In this document: one piece after another, positions 1-9,247 of the stretch
Position numbering within the stretch: position 1 is the stretch's first letter
Layout: each line of letters opens with the position of its first letter
Source: Alkalibacterium olivapovliticus
Lineage (GTDB): Bacteria > Bacillota > Bacilli > Lactobacillales > Carnobacteriaceae_A
Assembly (NCBI RefSeq): GCF_003003275.1
Contig: NZ_PVTO01000005.1
Span: forward strand, 1-64,000
Length of the DNA: 64,000 bases
Reading direction: 5' to 3'
Translations under genes and position numbers: made by a program
The notes under the pieces: generated by a model
Databases searched by the model: none
What the model saw: the letters and a program-made list of their open reading frames with translations, nothing else
Told to the model about the DNA's origin: nothing

Positions 1-185
1 GTCTTGCAAGCTCATCCGTTCTATTAAGCCTTGGTATGAAGTTTCTGTTCGTCAGTGCAAGCATTTGCGTCCGACTTCCTTCAGATTCCGCCTCACGGCG
101 GACACCCTTGTCTTTCGCTAACAGTTCCTACTGCCAAGTCTGTAGTGGACTTTCACCACCAAGTTATCGCCCATGCCGGGCGCAC
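1..185 (-). mobile_element. Group IIC intron, 5' end only (partial)
   Basis: Read on the minus strand from position 185, the sequence begins GTGCGCCCGGCATGGGC, the typical 5' end of a group II intron. It then runs through the domain I landmarks I know from the Oceanobacillus iheyensis group IIC intron: GGTGTCCG, AATCTGAAGGAAG, GGAACAGAAACTTCATA-like and GGATGAGCTTGCA. The remainder (rest of domain I, reverse transcriptase, domains V and VI) lies outside the window to the left. The 5' junction is five bases past the hairpin of a rho-independent terminator, which is the target preference of this class. A short open frame on the plus strand here is antisense to the RNA and is not a gene. Confidence 0.85.
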
Positions 186-230
186 AAGCAACAAAAGACT
201 TCCTGCCAAATAGCGCAGGAAGTCTTTTGT
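186..230 (-). terminator. Terminator of the chemoreceptor gene; intron target site
   Basis: A perfect 16-bp inverted repeat (191-206 with 215-230, 8-base loop) follows the stop of the chemoreceptor gene. On the minus strand it is followed by a short T-rich stretch and then directly by the group II intron. Confidence 0.85.
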
Positions 231-243
231 CTATTATGAACGT

Positions 244-1869
244 TTAAACTGGAGATACAGCTGTCTTTTTCTTGTGTCCGAATCGTTTAGGTTTAATTAA
301 CGTATTTGATTCAACTTCGCTTTCTTCAATTGTGCTTCCTTGAAGTTTATTAATCAGTGGATTCAGTTTCTCCACTTCAACACTCAAAGACTGGGCAATT
401 TCTGTCGTCTCTTTAATGAGTTGTAGCTGTTTGACTGACTGTTCATCAGTCGTATCGGTAATATCTGCTGTTTCCTCTGCAATTTCCTGCATCAGATCCA
501 ATGCTTCCACTATTTTTTGGGAACTGGAGGAGATGGAGACTGAGGTTGCAGCAGTTTTTGTAATATCCCGGTCTAACGTCTGTACGGCTTCCAGTATGGA
601 CTGGAATTTTGATTCAGTCTCAGCGACGCTCGATATACTGTCAGCCATTTTGGTCTCTCCGAAACTCACGGATTCACTTGCCTGATTACTGTAAGACTGG
701 ATCGTTTTAATAATCATGGCGACTTTTGTGACGGCTTCATCTGTCTGGTTCGATAGTTTTCTGACTTCCTCAGCAACTACCGCAAATCCTTTTCCTGCAG
801 CACCGGCCTGGGCGGCTTCTATAGCTGCATTCAATGCCAGTAAATTCGTTTTCTCAGATATTGATGAAATAACTGTTATAATACTATCGATTTCTTTGGA
901 ACGAGAATCCAGAGAGGAAACCATCTGTTTCACATGATTAAAAGCTTCTGATAGCTTACCCATTTCCTCGGTTGTCTGCTCGACCAGTTTGAATCCTTCG
1001 GTTGATTCAGTGGTCATCAATTTCGAAGAAGAGACAATGTTTTTTGAATTCAATTCAATCTCTTCAATTGCTTTCGAGAAGGAGTCAAGTATTTCTTGAC
1101 TGTTCAGCACTTGAGTAACCTGTTTCTTGGATCCATCTCTGATTTTCAGTATTGAGTGTTTGACTTCTTCACTGCTGGACTGAGTAGAGGAGGCGTTAAA
1201 TGCTAATTTCCGTGCTGTTGCATCTACCTGATTACTTGTGCCAACCAGCTGTTCAATAATTGACTGTATCGTCTGCTCGCTGGCGTAATTGATAGCTTCC
1301 AGATCTTTCACTTGTTTTTTATTTGATATGATCTGCATGATAACGGCTCCAGATGTCAATACAACAAACACTGCATGTATAACAACCATCAAGAATGAAT
1401 AGTCACCTGGTCCGTATACAAATAAAGTTGCTGGAGGGAAAAAATATCCCAGTAAGTGCTGGAAAGCAAATAATCCGGCCATTAATATGACGAGTTGGAT
1501 TGAATTGTAGTATGCCATAGTGGCCAGTACCATAAAAATGCCGAAATGGTATTCAACAGCTCCATTCCCCCCCATTATCATACTGATAATAGAAAAGGTC
1601 AAAGTCAATGTCACTAGTAGTGGAAGGTATTTAAAAGTAGGACGTTTTATATGCAATATAAAGGACAAGGTCAGTAAGATAAAGGGAAGTGCTAGAAAAA
1701 GACTGTTTACAGCAGTGAAATAAGAGGGGAGATTAAAAGTTGCCAAGTCTTCAGCTGCACCAGTGTGATCGTGTTCTCCCAATATGTTTAACCGATGAAA
1801 CCCCTGGACAAGCATCGTCAAAGAAAATGTTATACTTGCCAGTCCAATCATTAATTTATTCTTATTCAT
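244..1869 (-). CDS. Methyl-accepting chemotaxis protein with polytopic membrane sensor
   Basis: Chemoreceptor of 541 residues. Residues 1-185 hold about six hydrophobic segments and no extracellular Cache or 4HB domain. The segment around residues 105-180 has the pattern EYHFGIF ... [12 protein letters not shown] ... FQHLLGYFF ... HAVFVV, which resembles an uncharacterised membrane module seen in front of other MCP and GGDEF domains. The rest is the cytoplasmic coiled-coil signalling domain, with the hairpin tip [18 protein letters not shown] and [15 protein letters not shown] that contacts CheA and CheW. The start is ATG with AGAGGAT upstream. A sigma-D-like promoter lies at 1925-1951. Its ligand cannot be read from the sequence. 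Confidence 0.9.
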   Translation of the reverse strand: MNKNKLMIGLASITFSLTMLVQGFHRLNILGEHDHTGAAEDLATFNLPSYFTAVNSLFLALPFILLTLSFILHIKRPTFKYLPLLVTLTLTFSIISMIMGGNGAVEYHFGIFMVLATMAYYNSIQLVILMAGLFAFQHLLGYFFPPATLFVYGPGDYSFLMVVIHAVFVVLTSGAVIMQIISNKKQVKDLEAINYASEQTIQSIIEQLVGTSNQVDATARKLAFNASSTQSSSEEVKHSILKIRDGSKKQVTQVLNSQEILDSFSKAIEEIELNSKNIVSSSKLMTTESTEGFKLVEQTTEEMGKLSEAFNHVKQMVSSLDSRSKEIDSIITVISSISEKTNLLALNAAIEAAQAGAAGKGFAVVAEEVRKLSNQTDEAVTKVAMIIKTIQSYSNQASESVSFGETKMADSISSVAETESKFQSILEAVQTLDRDITKTAATSVSISSSSQKIVEALDLMQEIAEETADITDTTDEQSVKQLQLIKETTEIAQSLSVEVEKLNPLINKLQGSTIEESEVESNTLIKPKRFGHKKKTAVSPV

Positions 1870-1924
1870 TCAATCAATCCTCTATGTTCTAAATTTAAAC
1901 AACGCTCGTTATTTAGTATCCTTA

Positions 1925-1951
1925 CTATCGGATCATCAGTAAAATGATTAA
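1925..1951 (-). promoter_or_regulatory. Sigma-D (sigma-28) type promoter of the chemoreceptor gene
   Basis: On the minus strand: TTAA (1948-1951), 15-base spacer, TCCGATAG (1925-1932). The Bacillus SigD consensus is TAAA, N15, GCCGATAT. The same TTAA-N15-CCGATAGTAA pattern precedes the second chemoreceptor gene (3407-3433). Confidence 0.65.
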
Positions 1952-2040
1952 GCAATAGGGACCATTTTATTCAAAAATAACTGTATACTAATGATGTACA
2001 GTATTTAATGCAGACTGATATGTTCAGATGGAGGGTTATT

Positions 2041-3240
2041 ATGATTGAACAATGGAACCTTAATATAGAAGAGACTAAAATCTGGGTAACATTAGGAGGA
2101 AGTGTATTATTTTCCTTTCTATTGGCAGTTTTTGTGATCTCATTGGATACACGAGTGATTCCTGTACTTGATCAGTTCCCGACTTGGACGTTGACTAGTG
2201 TGAATCTGGCCAGAGAGATTCTTAGCTTATTAGCAGGATCATTGTTCTCTGTCGCTACTTTTACCTTTGCGACGATGCTGACCATTATTACTTTATATAC
2301 CTCGAATTTCAGTCCCAGAGCTATTGAAAACTTTTTACTAAATAAAACCTCCATGCAGACGCTGGGTATCTTCTTAGGCGGATTCATCTATTGTTTATCT
2401 TCACTCTTTTTCATGAGAAGTTCAGAAGATGAATTTCTTGTTATCTCAGCCACAGTCGCTTTATTTTACGCCTTCGGATCAGTTATTATGTTTACACGCT
2501 TTGTTTACTCAAGCTCTCAATTTGTCCAGCTGGAAAAACTGATTCATAACCTCTATTCTGATGCGAACAAAGTGTATGACGATTATGTCAAGCGCTTTGA
2601 GGCATACAAAACGGTTAAACATTTGCCGGAAGTAGAATTCTTATATACTTATACCATTAATGCAGTTCAAAGTGCCTATATTGAGCACATAGATTTTGAA
2701 GAGCTAAAAAAAGGTGCCCAGAAAACAGAAGCTCTCATAAAAGTCTATATACGCGTTGGCCATTTTGTGGCAGAAGAAGAGCCTGTTGCTGAAATTAAAA
2801 CCAACCAGAAGCAAGAGGATCTTGACCAATTAACTGAATCGGTTAATAGAAGTTTGAGTTATGAAGAACAAAAATCAACTCTCTATGATCCGGATTATGC
2901 CCGTTCCAAGTTAACGGAAGTTGCGTTGAGAGCAGTATCTCCAGGTATCAATGATCCGAATACTGCTATCCATATACTGCATTATAAGGCTTTATTAGAA
3001 AAAAGATTAGCCTCTCTACCAGGCAAGTACGTCATCATTAAACAGTCTGACGAACCCTTAGAGCAAGAGGAAACATCAGAAAAATACGAAGGAACGGTCT
3101 TTTATCGGTATAACGACTTTTCTGAAGGTTTGTATAGAGGGTACTGGCAACTGGTATTTTATATGCAGAAAGATATATCCGGAGTACATGCGCTCTTTGA
3201 ATCAGTCAAGACAATTGCTTATACAGCACATTATGACTAA
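2041..3240 (+). CDS. DUF2254 family membrane protein
   Basis: Predicted membrane protein of 399 residues. Four hydrophobic segments lie in the first 160 residues (around 15-35, 60-85, 105-125, 130-155), followed by a soluble C-terminal region with SPGINDPNTAIHIL near residue 300, a conserved stretch of the DUF2254 family. I chose ATG 2041 because GGAGGG lies at a good distance; an ATG 33 bases upstream has no ribosome site. It is transcribed divergently from the chemoreceptor gene and ends at its own terminator. The family's function is not established. Confidence 0.8.
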   Translation: MIEQWNLNIEETKIWVTLGGSVLFSFLLAVFVISLDTRVIPVLDQFPTWTLTSVNLAREILSLLAGSLFSVATFTFATMLTIITLYTSNFSPRAIENFLLNKTSMQTLGIFLGGFIYCLSSLFFMRSSEDEFLVISATVALFYAFGSVIMFTRFVYSSSQFVQLEKLIHNLYSDANKVYDDYVKRFEAYKTVKHLPEVEFLYTYTINAVQSAYIEHIDFEELKKGAQKTEALIKVYIRVGHFVAEEEPVAEIKTNQKQEDLDQLTESVNRSLSYEEQKSTLYDPDYARSKLTEVALRAVSPGINDPNTAIHILHYKALLEKRLASLPGKYVIIKQSDEPLEQEETSEKYEGTVFYRYNDFSEGLYRGYWQLVFYMQKDISGVHALFESVKTIAYTAHYD

Positions 3241-3347
3241 AAAAAATTTCGAAGAGTCATTTGATTTAAGAATTATTGAGAAAGATTATGAAGGTAATCA
3301 GACAATACTTGCAGGCAGACAGAATAGAGTTGGAGATTAGCCAATCA

Positions 3348-3379
3348 AAAGGTGGATAGTTAACTATCTACCTTTTTTT
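3348..3379 (+). terminator. Rho-independent terminator after the DUF2254 gene
   Basis: AAAGGTGGATAGTT pairs with AACTATCTACCTTT (one G-U pair) and is followed by seven T. Confidence 0.85.
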
Positions 3380-3406
3380 GTTTGTTCTTTTTTTGAAAAA
3401 TAGGTG

Positions 3407-3433
3407 TTAATAATCAGGAGAAATAACCGATAG
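3407..3433 (+). promoter_or_regulatory. Sigma-D (sigma-28) type promoter of the interrupted chemoreceptor gene
   Basis: TTAA (3407-3410), 15-base spacer, ACCGATAG (3426-3433). It has the same layout and nearly the same boxes as the promoter at 1925-1951. Confidence 0.6.
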
Positions 3434-3468
3434 TAATAACTAGGTAGACTATACAAGGAGTGATAGGG

Positions 3469-5004
3469 ATGGAGTCAGTTGTATTTCCAGCAAGTGAATT
3501 AATTGGTGAAGCATCTACAAAGAAGAAGAGTATGAAAGATCTATTTAATGATAAGGCAAATAAAGTATTAACCTATTTAATAATGGGAATGATGATGAGT
3601 GCTTATCCAGTTGTCTATCTCTTCTCTATGATGGGTTGGATACCTTCTGAGAATTTCTGGTCGTTTGTTTTATATACTGCAATTATCTGTACGTTCATGT
3701 ATGTATCCTATCGATTACTTGGTGAAAAAACATCAGGAAAGTTTATTACAGTGTTTCTTATGTACACTTTACCAATCGCCATTAACATAACTTTACATAC
3801 TCGTTCGGCCTGGACAGTACTTTTTTTATACCTAATCCTTTCATTGCTCTACTTGGACAAAAAAGTATTAGTGTTATCGGGAATTTTAGGATTGGTAAAC
3901 CTTGGACTAATCATCAGTTTAGACTTTACAATGATAACTGATACATTGGAATAGGGCATCATGGGCGTCCTTTATCTATTCGCCATTGTTGCAGGATACG
4001 TGGTGGTCTCAAGTGGAGAACGTTTGATAGCAAAAATAGAAGAAGAATCCGCACATTCTGCATTTCAGACTGATCACATGAGTACCATTATTAAAGCAGC
4101 TCAATCAACAATCGAACACCTTCGCTATAGTGCACAGTCACTTGATAAAACGAGTGCCTCCATAGTAAAAGCTTCAGACGAAGTCAATCGTGCAATAGAG
4201 GATATTGCCAGTTCGACATCGAGTCAGGCGGAAGATACTGAGAATGGAGCTATTCATGTCAATGATCTCGGGTCTTTGCTGAAAGAGCAATCAAAGCACA
4301 TGATTAAATTAACTGAAAAGACTCATGAAGCAAGCAAGTTAAGGGAATCCAGCATGAAGAATTTAACCTCCTTAACGGGCAATACTAATTTAAGTATTGA
4401 TAATGTTAAGGAAATTGAAACAATGATTCAATCTACTTCACTATCTGTTTCCAAAATCGAAGCGGCATCAACAGAAATTGCCAGCATTTCTGAACAAACG
4501 AACTTGCTGGCGCTCAATGCCTCAATTGAAGCAGCACGAGCGGGTGAAGAAGGCAGAGGGTTTGCTGTTGTAGCAGAAGAAATAAGAAAGCTGGCTGAAA
4601 AGTCTCATCTATTTAATGAAGAAATTGTCCAAGTCATCAGCAACTTAACCAGTCAAACTAAAGAAGCTGTTGGAGCAGTTGGTAATCTTAGAGATATTAC
4701 CAGAGAACAACAAGGCAGTTTAAATGATACGAATAAGCAATTCGATTCACTGTCGAAAGCTATTTTAGTATTAGAAACGGTTATTTCTAAAGTCGCTGAA
4801 GCGGGTCAGAAAATGGAAGTTAAAACGGATGAGCTGATTGATATTATGCAGAGTCTGTCAGCATCTTCTGAAGAAAATGCCTCAACAACTGAAGAGATTT
4901 CAGCATCTACTGGCTCCACGGCAAATGATATTTCACTGATTTCGAACGAAATTCATGATATCACAGGACAAGTAAAAGAATTGGAAAAAGTTATAATTGA
5001 ATAA
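3469..5004 (+). pseudogene. Methyl-accepting chemotaxis protein interrupted by an in-frame TAG
   Basis: Two open stretches in the same frame (3469-3954 and 3961-5004) are separated by a single TAG at 3952-3954. Read through, they give one chemoreceptor of about 511 residues. It has a short cytoplasmic N-terminus, about six membrane segments (residues 35-190), then a coiled-coil domain with the signalling tip [18 protein letters not shown] and [18 protein letters not shown]. The TAG falls between two of the last membrane segments, so termination there would give a sensor stub without the signalling domain. No ribosome site precedes the ATG at 3961. ATG 3469 is preferred over GTG 3460, as AAGGAG ends eight bases before it. 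A recent nonsense mutation, a sequencing error or read-through are all possible. Confidence 0.85.
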
Positions 5005-5182
5005 AACTCTGAATTAATGTGAACTATATCTTACAGTCCTAAAAATAAACTATTTTTTCGGTCTTATTTCAGAGTGTTCTGCTTACATGTTGTGATAGAC
5101 TAGTGATAAGGCTTTTCTCGTAATGAACTTGCATAATGTAATCGAAGTTGGGTTACATTATGAAAAAGGAGCACGGAATTGT

Positions 5183-6784
5183 ATGGTAAACACCCATGGA
5201 TGGTTTTTGAATATAAGTACTCTCCAGCCAAATTACCAATCTTTGCTGGAATACATGATGGCAATAGCACTATTAGGACTCGTTTACATTTTGACCAGAC
5301 GATTCTTCAAGCCAGCTCATGTTTACTCGATCGTGAGTGACCCCTTTAAATATCCAGACGGGAATAACAGAAGACAATCTGTTAAAAAATGGGTATCGGC
5401 AATAAAACAGACATTTTTTTCAGGTAATAAAAAGGAACAGTACCTTCAGGAAGAAATTCAGAAAAAACAGCACCAGATAAACCAGATCAAATATTTTGAT
5501 ATGCTGACTAAATTACCTAATCGTGAAAAATTAATGAAAGACTTTAAAGAAAAATTGACTGCTCATACTAACAAAGATTCTTTTGCTGAAGTATCTATCT
5601 TCGTTTTGGATATTGACCGTTTCAGGATAATTAACGAGCTTCATGGACGTGATGCAGGTAACAAGGTTTTGATTAAAGTTACTGAACGATTGCATACATT
5701 ACTGGGTGACCGTGCAGTTATCGCCAGAGAAAGTGAAGACGAGGTTTATATTCTTGTTGATGGTGTGAATGAAAAACAAACTTTGCAGATAGGGCGGGAC
5801 ATAGTTGATCTGTTTACAAAACCCTTTAAAGTTAATCACTCCACCTTTTATGTGACTGCCAGTATAGGGATCAGCCGCTATCCTGAAACGGCTCAGGATA
5901 TGGAGGCATTGCTCCAACAAGCTGAGATCGCTATGTACAAAGTTAAACACTCTGGAAAAAATAATTATCATTTATTCATGACAGATGATGCTGCCGCAAT
6001 CGAACGTAAAAGACGCATAGAATTCGGACTGAAAGAAGCCCTTTTAAATAATGAATTGTACCTGGTCTACCAGCCGAAAGTTGAAATGACGAATGGTGAG
6101 ATTTATGGAGTGGAGGCGCTACTTAGGTGGGAAAATCCTATACTCGGTTTAGTGTCACCAGGTGAATTTATCCCAATAGCTGAAGAAACCGGTATGATCA
6201 ACGAAATTGGATACTGGGTGATTTATGAAGCCGTCAGACAAGCAAAAGAATGGCAAAAACAGGGAATGTTTTTACATATTGCTGTCAATGTTTCTGCCCT
6301 ACAGTTTGAGGATCCTTACTTTGTAACACGCATTAAAAATGTGCTGGAATTATATGAGGTCGATGCCAGTCAATTCATAGTGGAAATCACGGAAAGTATT
6401 ATGCAGAATGTTGAACAGGCTAATGGCGTCATTAGAGAACTGCATAGTATTGGTATCAATGTTGCGATTGATGATTTTGGAACGGGTTATTCCTCTTTAA
6501 GTGTTCTGAATAATGTTCTGATTGATATCGTGAAGATAGATAAATCATTTATTGACCACGTTGTGTCAAAGGAAAATACAGCAGCATTAGTCAAAACCAT
6601 GATACAAATGGGCAAGAGTTTGAATTTTAAAATTATTGCAGAAGGCATTGAAAGCCTTGAACAATCCAATTTTTTAAAGGAAAACGCCTGCGAGTACGGG
6701 CAGGGTTATTATTACAGCAAACCAGTCCTGCCAGCTGAAGTATCTAAATTAACGCACCTAAGTTTATCAGATGGCTTGAACTAA
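5183..6784 (+). CDS. Membrane GGDEF-EAL protein, probable c-di-GMP phosphodiesterase
   Basis: Protein of 533 residues: one membrane segment (about 24-40), a short coiled coil (80-100), a GGDEF domain (about 100-262) and an EAL domain (about 275-525). The GGDEF signature is degenerate (ESEDE where GGDEF is expected), so cyclase activity is unlikely, although the fold residues FDMLTKLPNR and DIDRFR remain. The EAL domain keeps GVEALLRW, VNVSALQF, VEITES, DDFGTGYSSL, KIDKSFI, EGIE and QGYYYSKP, consistent with active hydrolysis of c-di-GMP. ATG 5183 follows AAAAAGGAG; an upstream in-frame ATG has no ribosome site. It lies between the chemoreceptor and the diguanylate cyclase of the pilus region. 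Confidence 0.9.
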   Translation: MVNTHGWFLNISTLQPNYQSLLEYMMAIALLGLVYILTRRFFKPAHVYSIVSDPFKYPDGNNRRQSVKKWVSAIKQTFFSGNKKEQYLQEEIQKKQHQINQIKYFDMLTKLPNREKLMKDFKEKLTAHTNKDSFAEVSIFVLDIDRFRIINELHGRDAGNKVLIKVTERLHTLLGDRAVIARESEDEVYILVDGVNEKQTLQIGRDIVDLFTKPFKVNHSTFYVTASIGISRYPETAQDMEALLQQAEIAMYKVKHSGKNNYHLFMTDDAAAIERKRRIEFGLKEALLNNELYLVYQPKVEMTNGEIYGVEALLRWENPILGLVSPGEFIPIAEETGMINEIGYWVIYEAVRQAKEWQKQGMFLHIAVNVSALQFEDPYFVTRIKNVLELYEVDASQFIVEITESIMQNVEQANGVIRELHSIGINVAIDDFGTGYSSLSVLNNVLIDIVKIDKSFIDHVVSKENTAALVKTMIQMGKSLNFKIIAEGIESLEQSNFLKENACEYGQGYYYSKPVLPAEVSKLTHLSLSDGLN

Positions 6785-6852
6785 AAAAATCTCAATAAAG
6801 TATGACTACAGATTTTATTTTAATCTTCTTCATCTTTGTTGAGATTTTTTTA
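6782..6852 (+). terminator. Terminator after the EAL gene
   Basis: The arms 6782-6800 and 6834-6852 form a 19-bp stem (one G-U pair) ending in a run of T. The loop is about 33 bases. Confidence 0.75.
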
Positions 6853-7094
6853 GCATTTATGCACTGTAATGTGAACAAATTATTGCGGGAATAGTATTCA
6901 CACAAGTGATATAACACTAAATTAACATAAATGGATACAATATAATGGTATCGTTTTAAAACCGTGGCAATATGAGATTAGTTCACAATTTACTTTAAAT
7001 TGGAAAGGATTGACTAGTAATTTAATAAAGGCTAAACTAACAATAATGAGAATTTTATGATAAAGCATTCACAATTGCTACTGGAGGATGGTAG
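6853..7094 (+). other. Upstream region of the diguanylate cyclase gene
   Basis: There is no gene here. It holds four copies of TTCACA or its complement TGTGAA (6870-6875, 6897-6902, 6982-6987, 7068-7073), two of them as TTCACAATT. A plausible promoter is TTGACT (7010-7015), 17 bases, TAAACT (7033-7038). Confidence 0.5.
7010..7038 (+). promoter_or_regulatory. Sigma-A promoter of the diguanylate cyclase and pilus genes
   Basis: TTGACT, 17-base spacer, TAAACT, 57 bases before the start codon. No other terminator-promoter break is obvious until after PilC, so it may serve the genes from 7095 to 15106. Confidence 0.5.
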
Positions 7095-8831
7095 ATGATC
7101 TCGACACTGAAAAAAAGGTTGATCTGGATAAGTTATCTAGTTTTTTCGCCTTTACTGTTTTACATCGTATATCACTTTTCGCCTGAGACGCCTGATTTTA
7201 TGACGATTGAGTTCAGTATTTTTGTCGTACTTAGTATCATTGTGGCTTTGTATCCCATTCAGACAGAAGATACCATTTTATTTTTGATTAATGGCGTATC
7301 ACTGTCTACATTTGTCCTATTCGGATTATTTGCAGAACTGGTCTTAACTACTCTTGCTCTAATAGCATTAATGATTCGGTCAAATATAAAAGCAGATGAA
7401 CATTACCGGTATCCTCTAAACCTTTTAATGTTTCAACTATTATCAGTTTTATCTGCTGGGTCTTATTATCTCTTAAATCCATATATAAACCCACTTTCTT
7501 TTTATAATCATAGTCTGACTCTACTGGTTATTTATATGTTCGTTCATTTGATCGGAAACCAATTGGGGCTATACGTTATCAGTCGCTATTACTTCAGAAA
7601 TAAAGAAATAAAACTGTATGATAGTCATTTGAAATTTTCTATAATTACTTGCCTGTTCACGGTACCCGTGTCATTTATACTAATTTATTTAGTTGAAGAG
7701 TTAAGTATAATAGGCGCTTTGATTGGTGCAATCCCATTTGTAACCATCACACTTGGTCTGAATTTCTTCTACAAAAGTAAGATGAACAGTACATATTTAA
7801 AGAAAGTAAATAGTTTGGCTAAAAATCTGACTGAGAAAAAGAGGCGCAGTGAAGTCATTGAGACTTATGTAAAATCACTTGCCCAAATTTTTCCAGTAGA
7901 TGCTTTATCCTATTTCACAGTTTCACCAGAAGAAGAATTACATCGAATCGTTGTTTATCAGGAGACAAAAGGGATAGAAACGATGAAAGAAGCATTTTTG
8001 GTAAATAACCAATCTATCTTGAAGCAGGCCACATGGGCTAAAGATATTTTATATTTTAGCCGATCATCTGACTGGAAAAAATACTGCATAAATGACATCA
8101 CGTATCCTGCTGAAAGTGCGCTTGTTCTTCCCGTCCTGTCTAATAATGAAGTGACAGAACTCATTTTACTCAGTCATCGGACGAAAAATATGTACAATGA
8201 TATGATTGTCTCTCTGATTAAGATACTTCATCAATATTTTGCAGTAGCTTTGGATAATGCTGTTTATTATGAGCAGTTAGAATTGAACAGTGAAACAGAT
8301 TATCTTACCAGCTTACCTAATTTAAAAGGGTTCTCCAAGAAATTAGAAGAAGCATTAGCTGGATCTTTAGAATCTGTCTCCCTGATTGTAATGGATCTCG
8401 ATCGGTTTAAACTGACGAACGATACTTATGGCCATCAAGCGGGTAACGAAATACTGAAACAAGTTGCACGGCTACTTGAAAGTAGCGTTATTTCGAATCA
8501 ATTAGTTGCAAGGTATGGTGGAGAGGAATTCGTCCTGCTTCTTCCCGGATATTCTAAAAAAGAAGCCGGGGAACTAGCAGAAGGTATACGAAATCAGATT
8601 GACCGTCATTCTTTTACCATAAGCCAGTCGATTCAAAACACTACGAGCAGTAGTGTATCTGTTACAGCGAGCTTAGGTGTCGCAACCTACCCTGAAGATG
8701 CTAGAGAAGCGGACGAGCTGATTACAACAGCTGACAAAGCCATGTACATCGGATCCAAACAAAAAGGGCGGAACCGAGTAACGATCGCAAAAAAAGGAAG
8801 TTATCAGAATGCAGTTAAAGAAACCAGTTAA
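7095..8831 (+). CDS. Membrane GAF-GGDEF diguanylate cyclase
   Basis: Protein of 578 residues. Residues 1-230 contain about seven hydrophobic segments, a MASE-like sensor module. Residues 240-390 look like a GAF domain (AESALVLPVLSN, ILHQYFAVALDNA). Residues 400-570 are a GGDEF domain with DYLTSLPNLKGF, VMDLDRFKLTND and the intact catalytic signature RYGGEEF, so it should make c-di-GMP from GTP. No RxxD inhibitory site is seen just before GGEEF, suggesting little product inhibition. The start is ATG after TGGAGG. The last 23 bases overlap the first minor pilin gene, which ties its expression to the pilus operon. Confidence 0.92.
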   Translation: MISTLKKRLIWISYLVFSPLLFYIVYHFSPETPDFMTIEFSIFVVLSIIVALYPIQTEDTILFLINGVSLSTFVLFGLFAELVLTTLALIALMIRSNIKADEHYRYPLNLLMFQLLSVLSAGSYYLLNPYINPLSFYNHSLTLLVIYMFVHLIGNQLGLYVISRYYFRNKEIKLYDSHLKFSIITCLFTVPVSFILIYLVEELSIIGALIGAIPFVTITLGLNFFYKSKMNSTYLKKVNSLAKNLTEKKRRSEVIETYVKSLAQIFPVDALSYFTVSPEEELHRIVVYQETKGIETMKEAFLVNNQSILKQATWAKDILYFSRSSDWKKYCINDITYPAESALVLPVLSNNEVTELILLSHRTKNMYNDMIVSLIKILHQYFAVALDNAVYYEQLELNSETDYLTSLPNLKGFSKKLEEALAGSLESVSLIVMDLDRFKLTNDTYGHQAGNEILKQVARLLESSVISNQLVARYGGEEFVLLLPGYSKKEAGELAEGIRNQIDRHSFTISQSIQNTTSSSVSVTASLGVATYPEDAREADELITTADKAMYIGSKQKGRNRVTIAKKGSYQNAVKETS

Positions 8832-9237
8832 ATTGAATGAAGAATCAGGTGTGACCCTAATTGAACTCCTGGCAGCGATAACTATCCTGTCGATTATCGT
8901 GACTGCTTTTCTGTCTTTTTTCATCCAAGGTGCTCGTACGAATAATAGAGCCAGTGATATCAATGAAGCAACTTTCCTTGCTCAGGAAGAGATGGAATTG
9001 ATGGTTCATTATTCTCAAACATTGACTATTGAGGAATTAAGAAACCAGGATAATTTCGAAGGTAATTCCAGCCAGGTGATCAAAACACGTTCTGCCGAAA
9101 ACGGCTATCATATAGAAACTAGTGTCAGGACAAGTAGTTCAGCTGCTAACATAGATAATTTATACACTATAATAGTAACAGTCAGAAAAAACGGTTCTAC
9201 ACAAGCTTTACTCGAGAACAGACTTGCATTCGAATGA
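8809..9237 (+). CDS. Type IV minor prepilin (PilV-like)
   Basis: Small pilin-like protein of 142 residues with a class III signal: a 14-residue leader ending EESG, then VTLIELLAAITILSII, with the conserved Glu at mature position 5. The first mature residue is Val instead of Phe. The remainder is a short soluble domain without recognisable motifs. AAAGGAAG precedes the ATG, which lies inside the end of the cyclase gene, implying translational coupling. It is likely processed by PilD (15772) and built into the pilus as a minor or tip-complex subunit. Confidence 0.85.
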   Translation: MQLKKPVKLNEESGVTLIELLAAITILSIIVTAFLSFFIQGARTNNRASDINEATFLAQEEMELMVHYSQTLTIEELRNQDNFEGNSSQVIKTRSAENGYHIETSVRTSSSAANIDNLYTIIVTVRKNGSTQALLENRLAFE

Positions 9238-9247
9238 GGAATCTATA

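Noticed and set aside
36-239. Open frame of 67 codons on the plus strand at the left edge
   Set aside because: It is antisense to the group IIC intron RNA and the terminator hairpin, and has no ribosome site.
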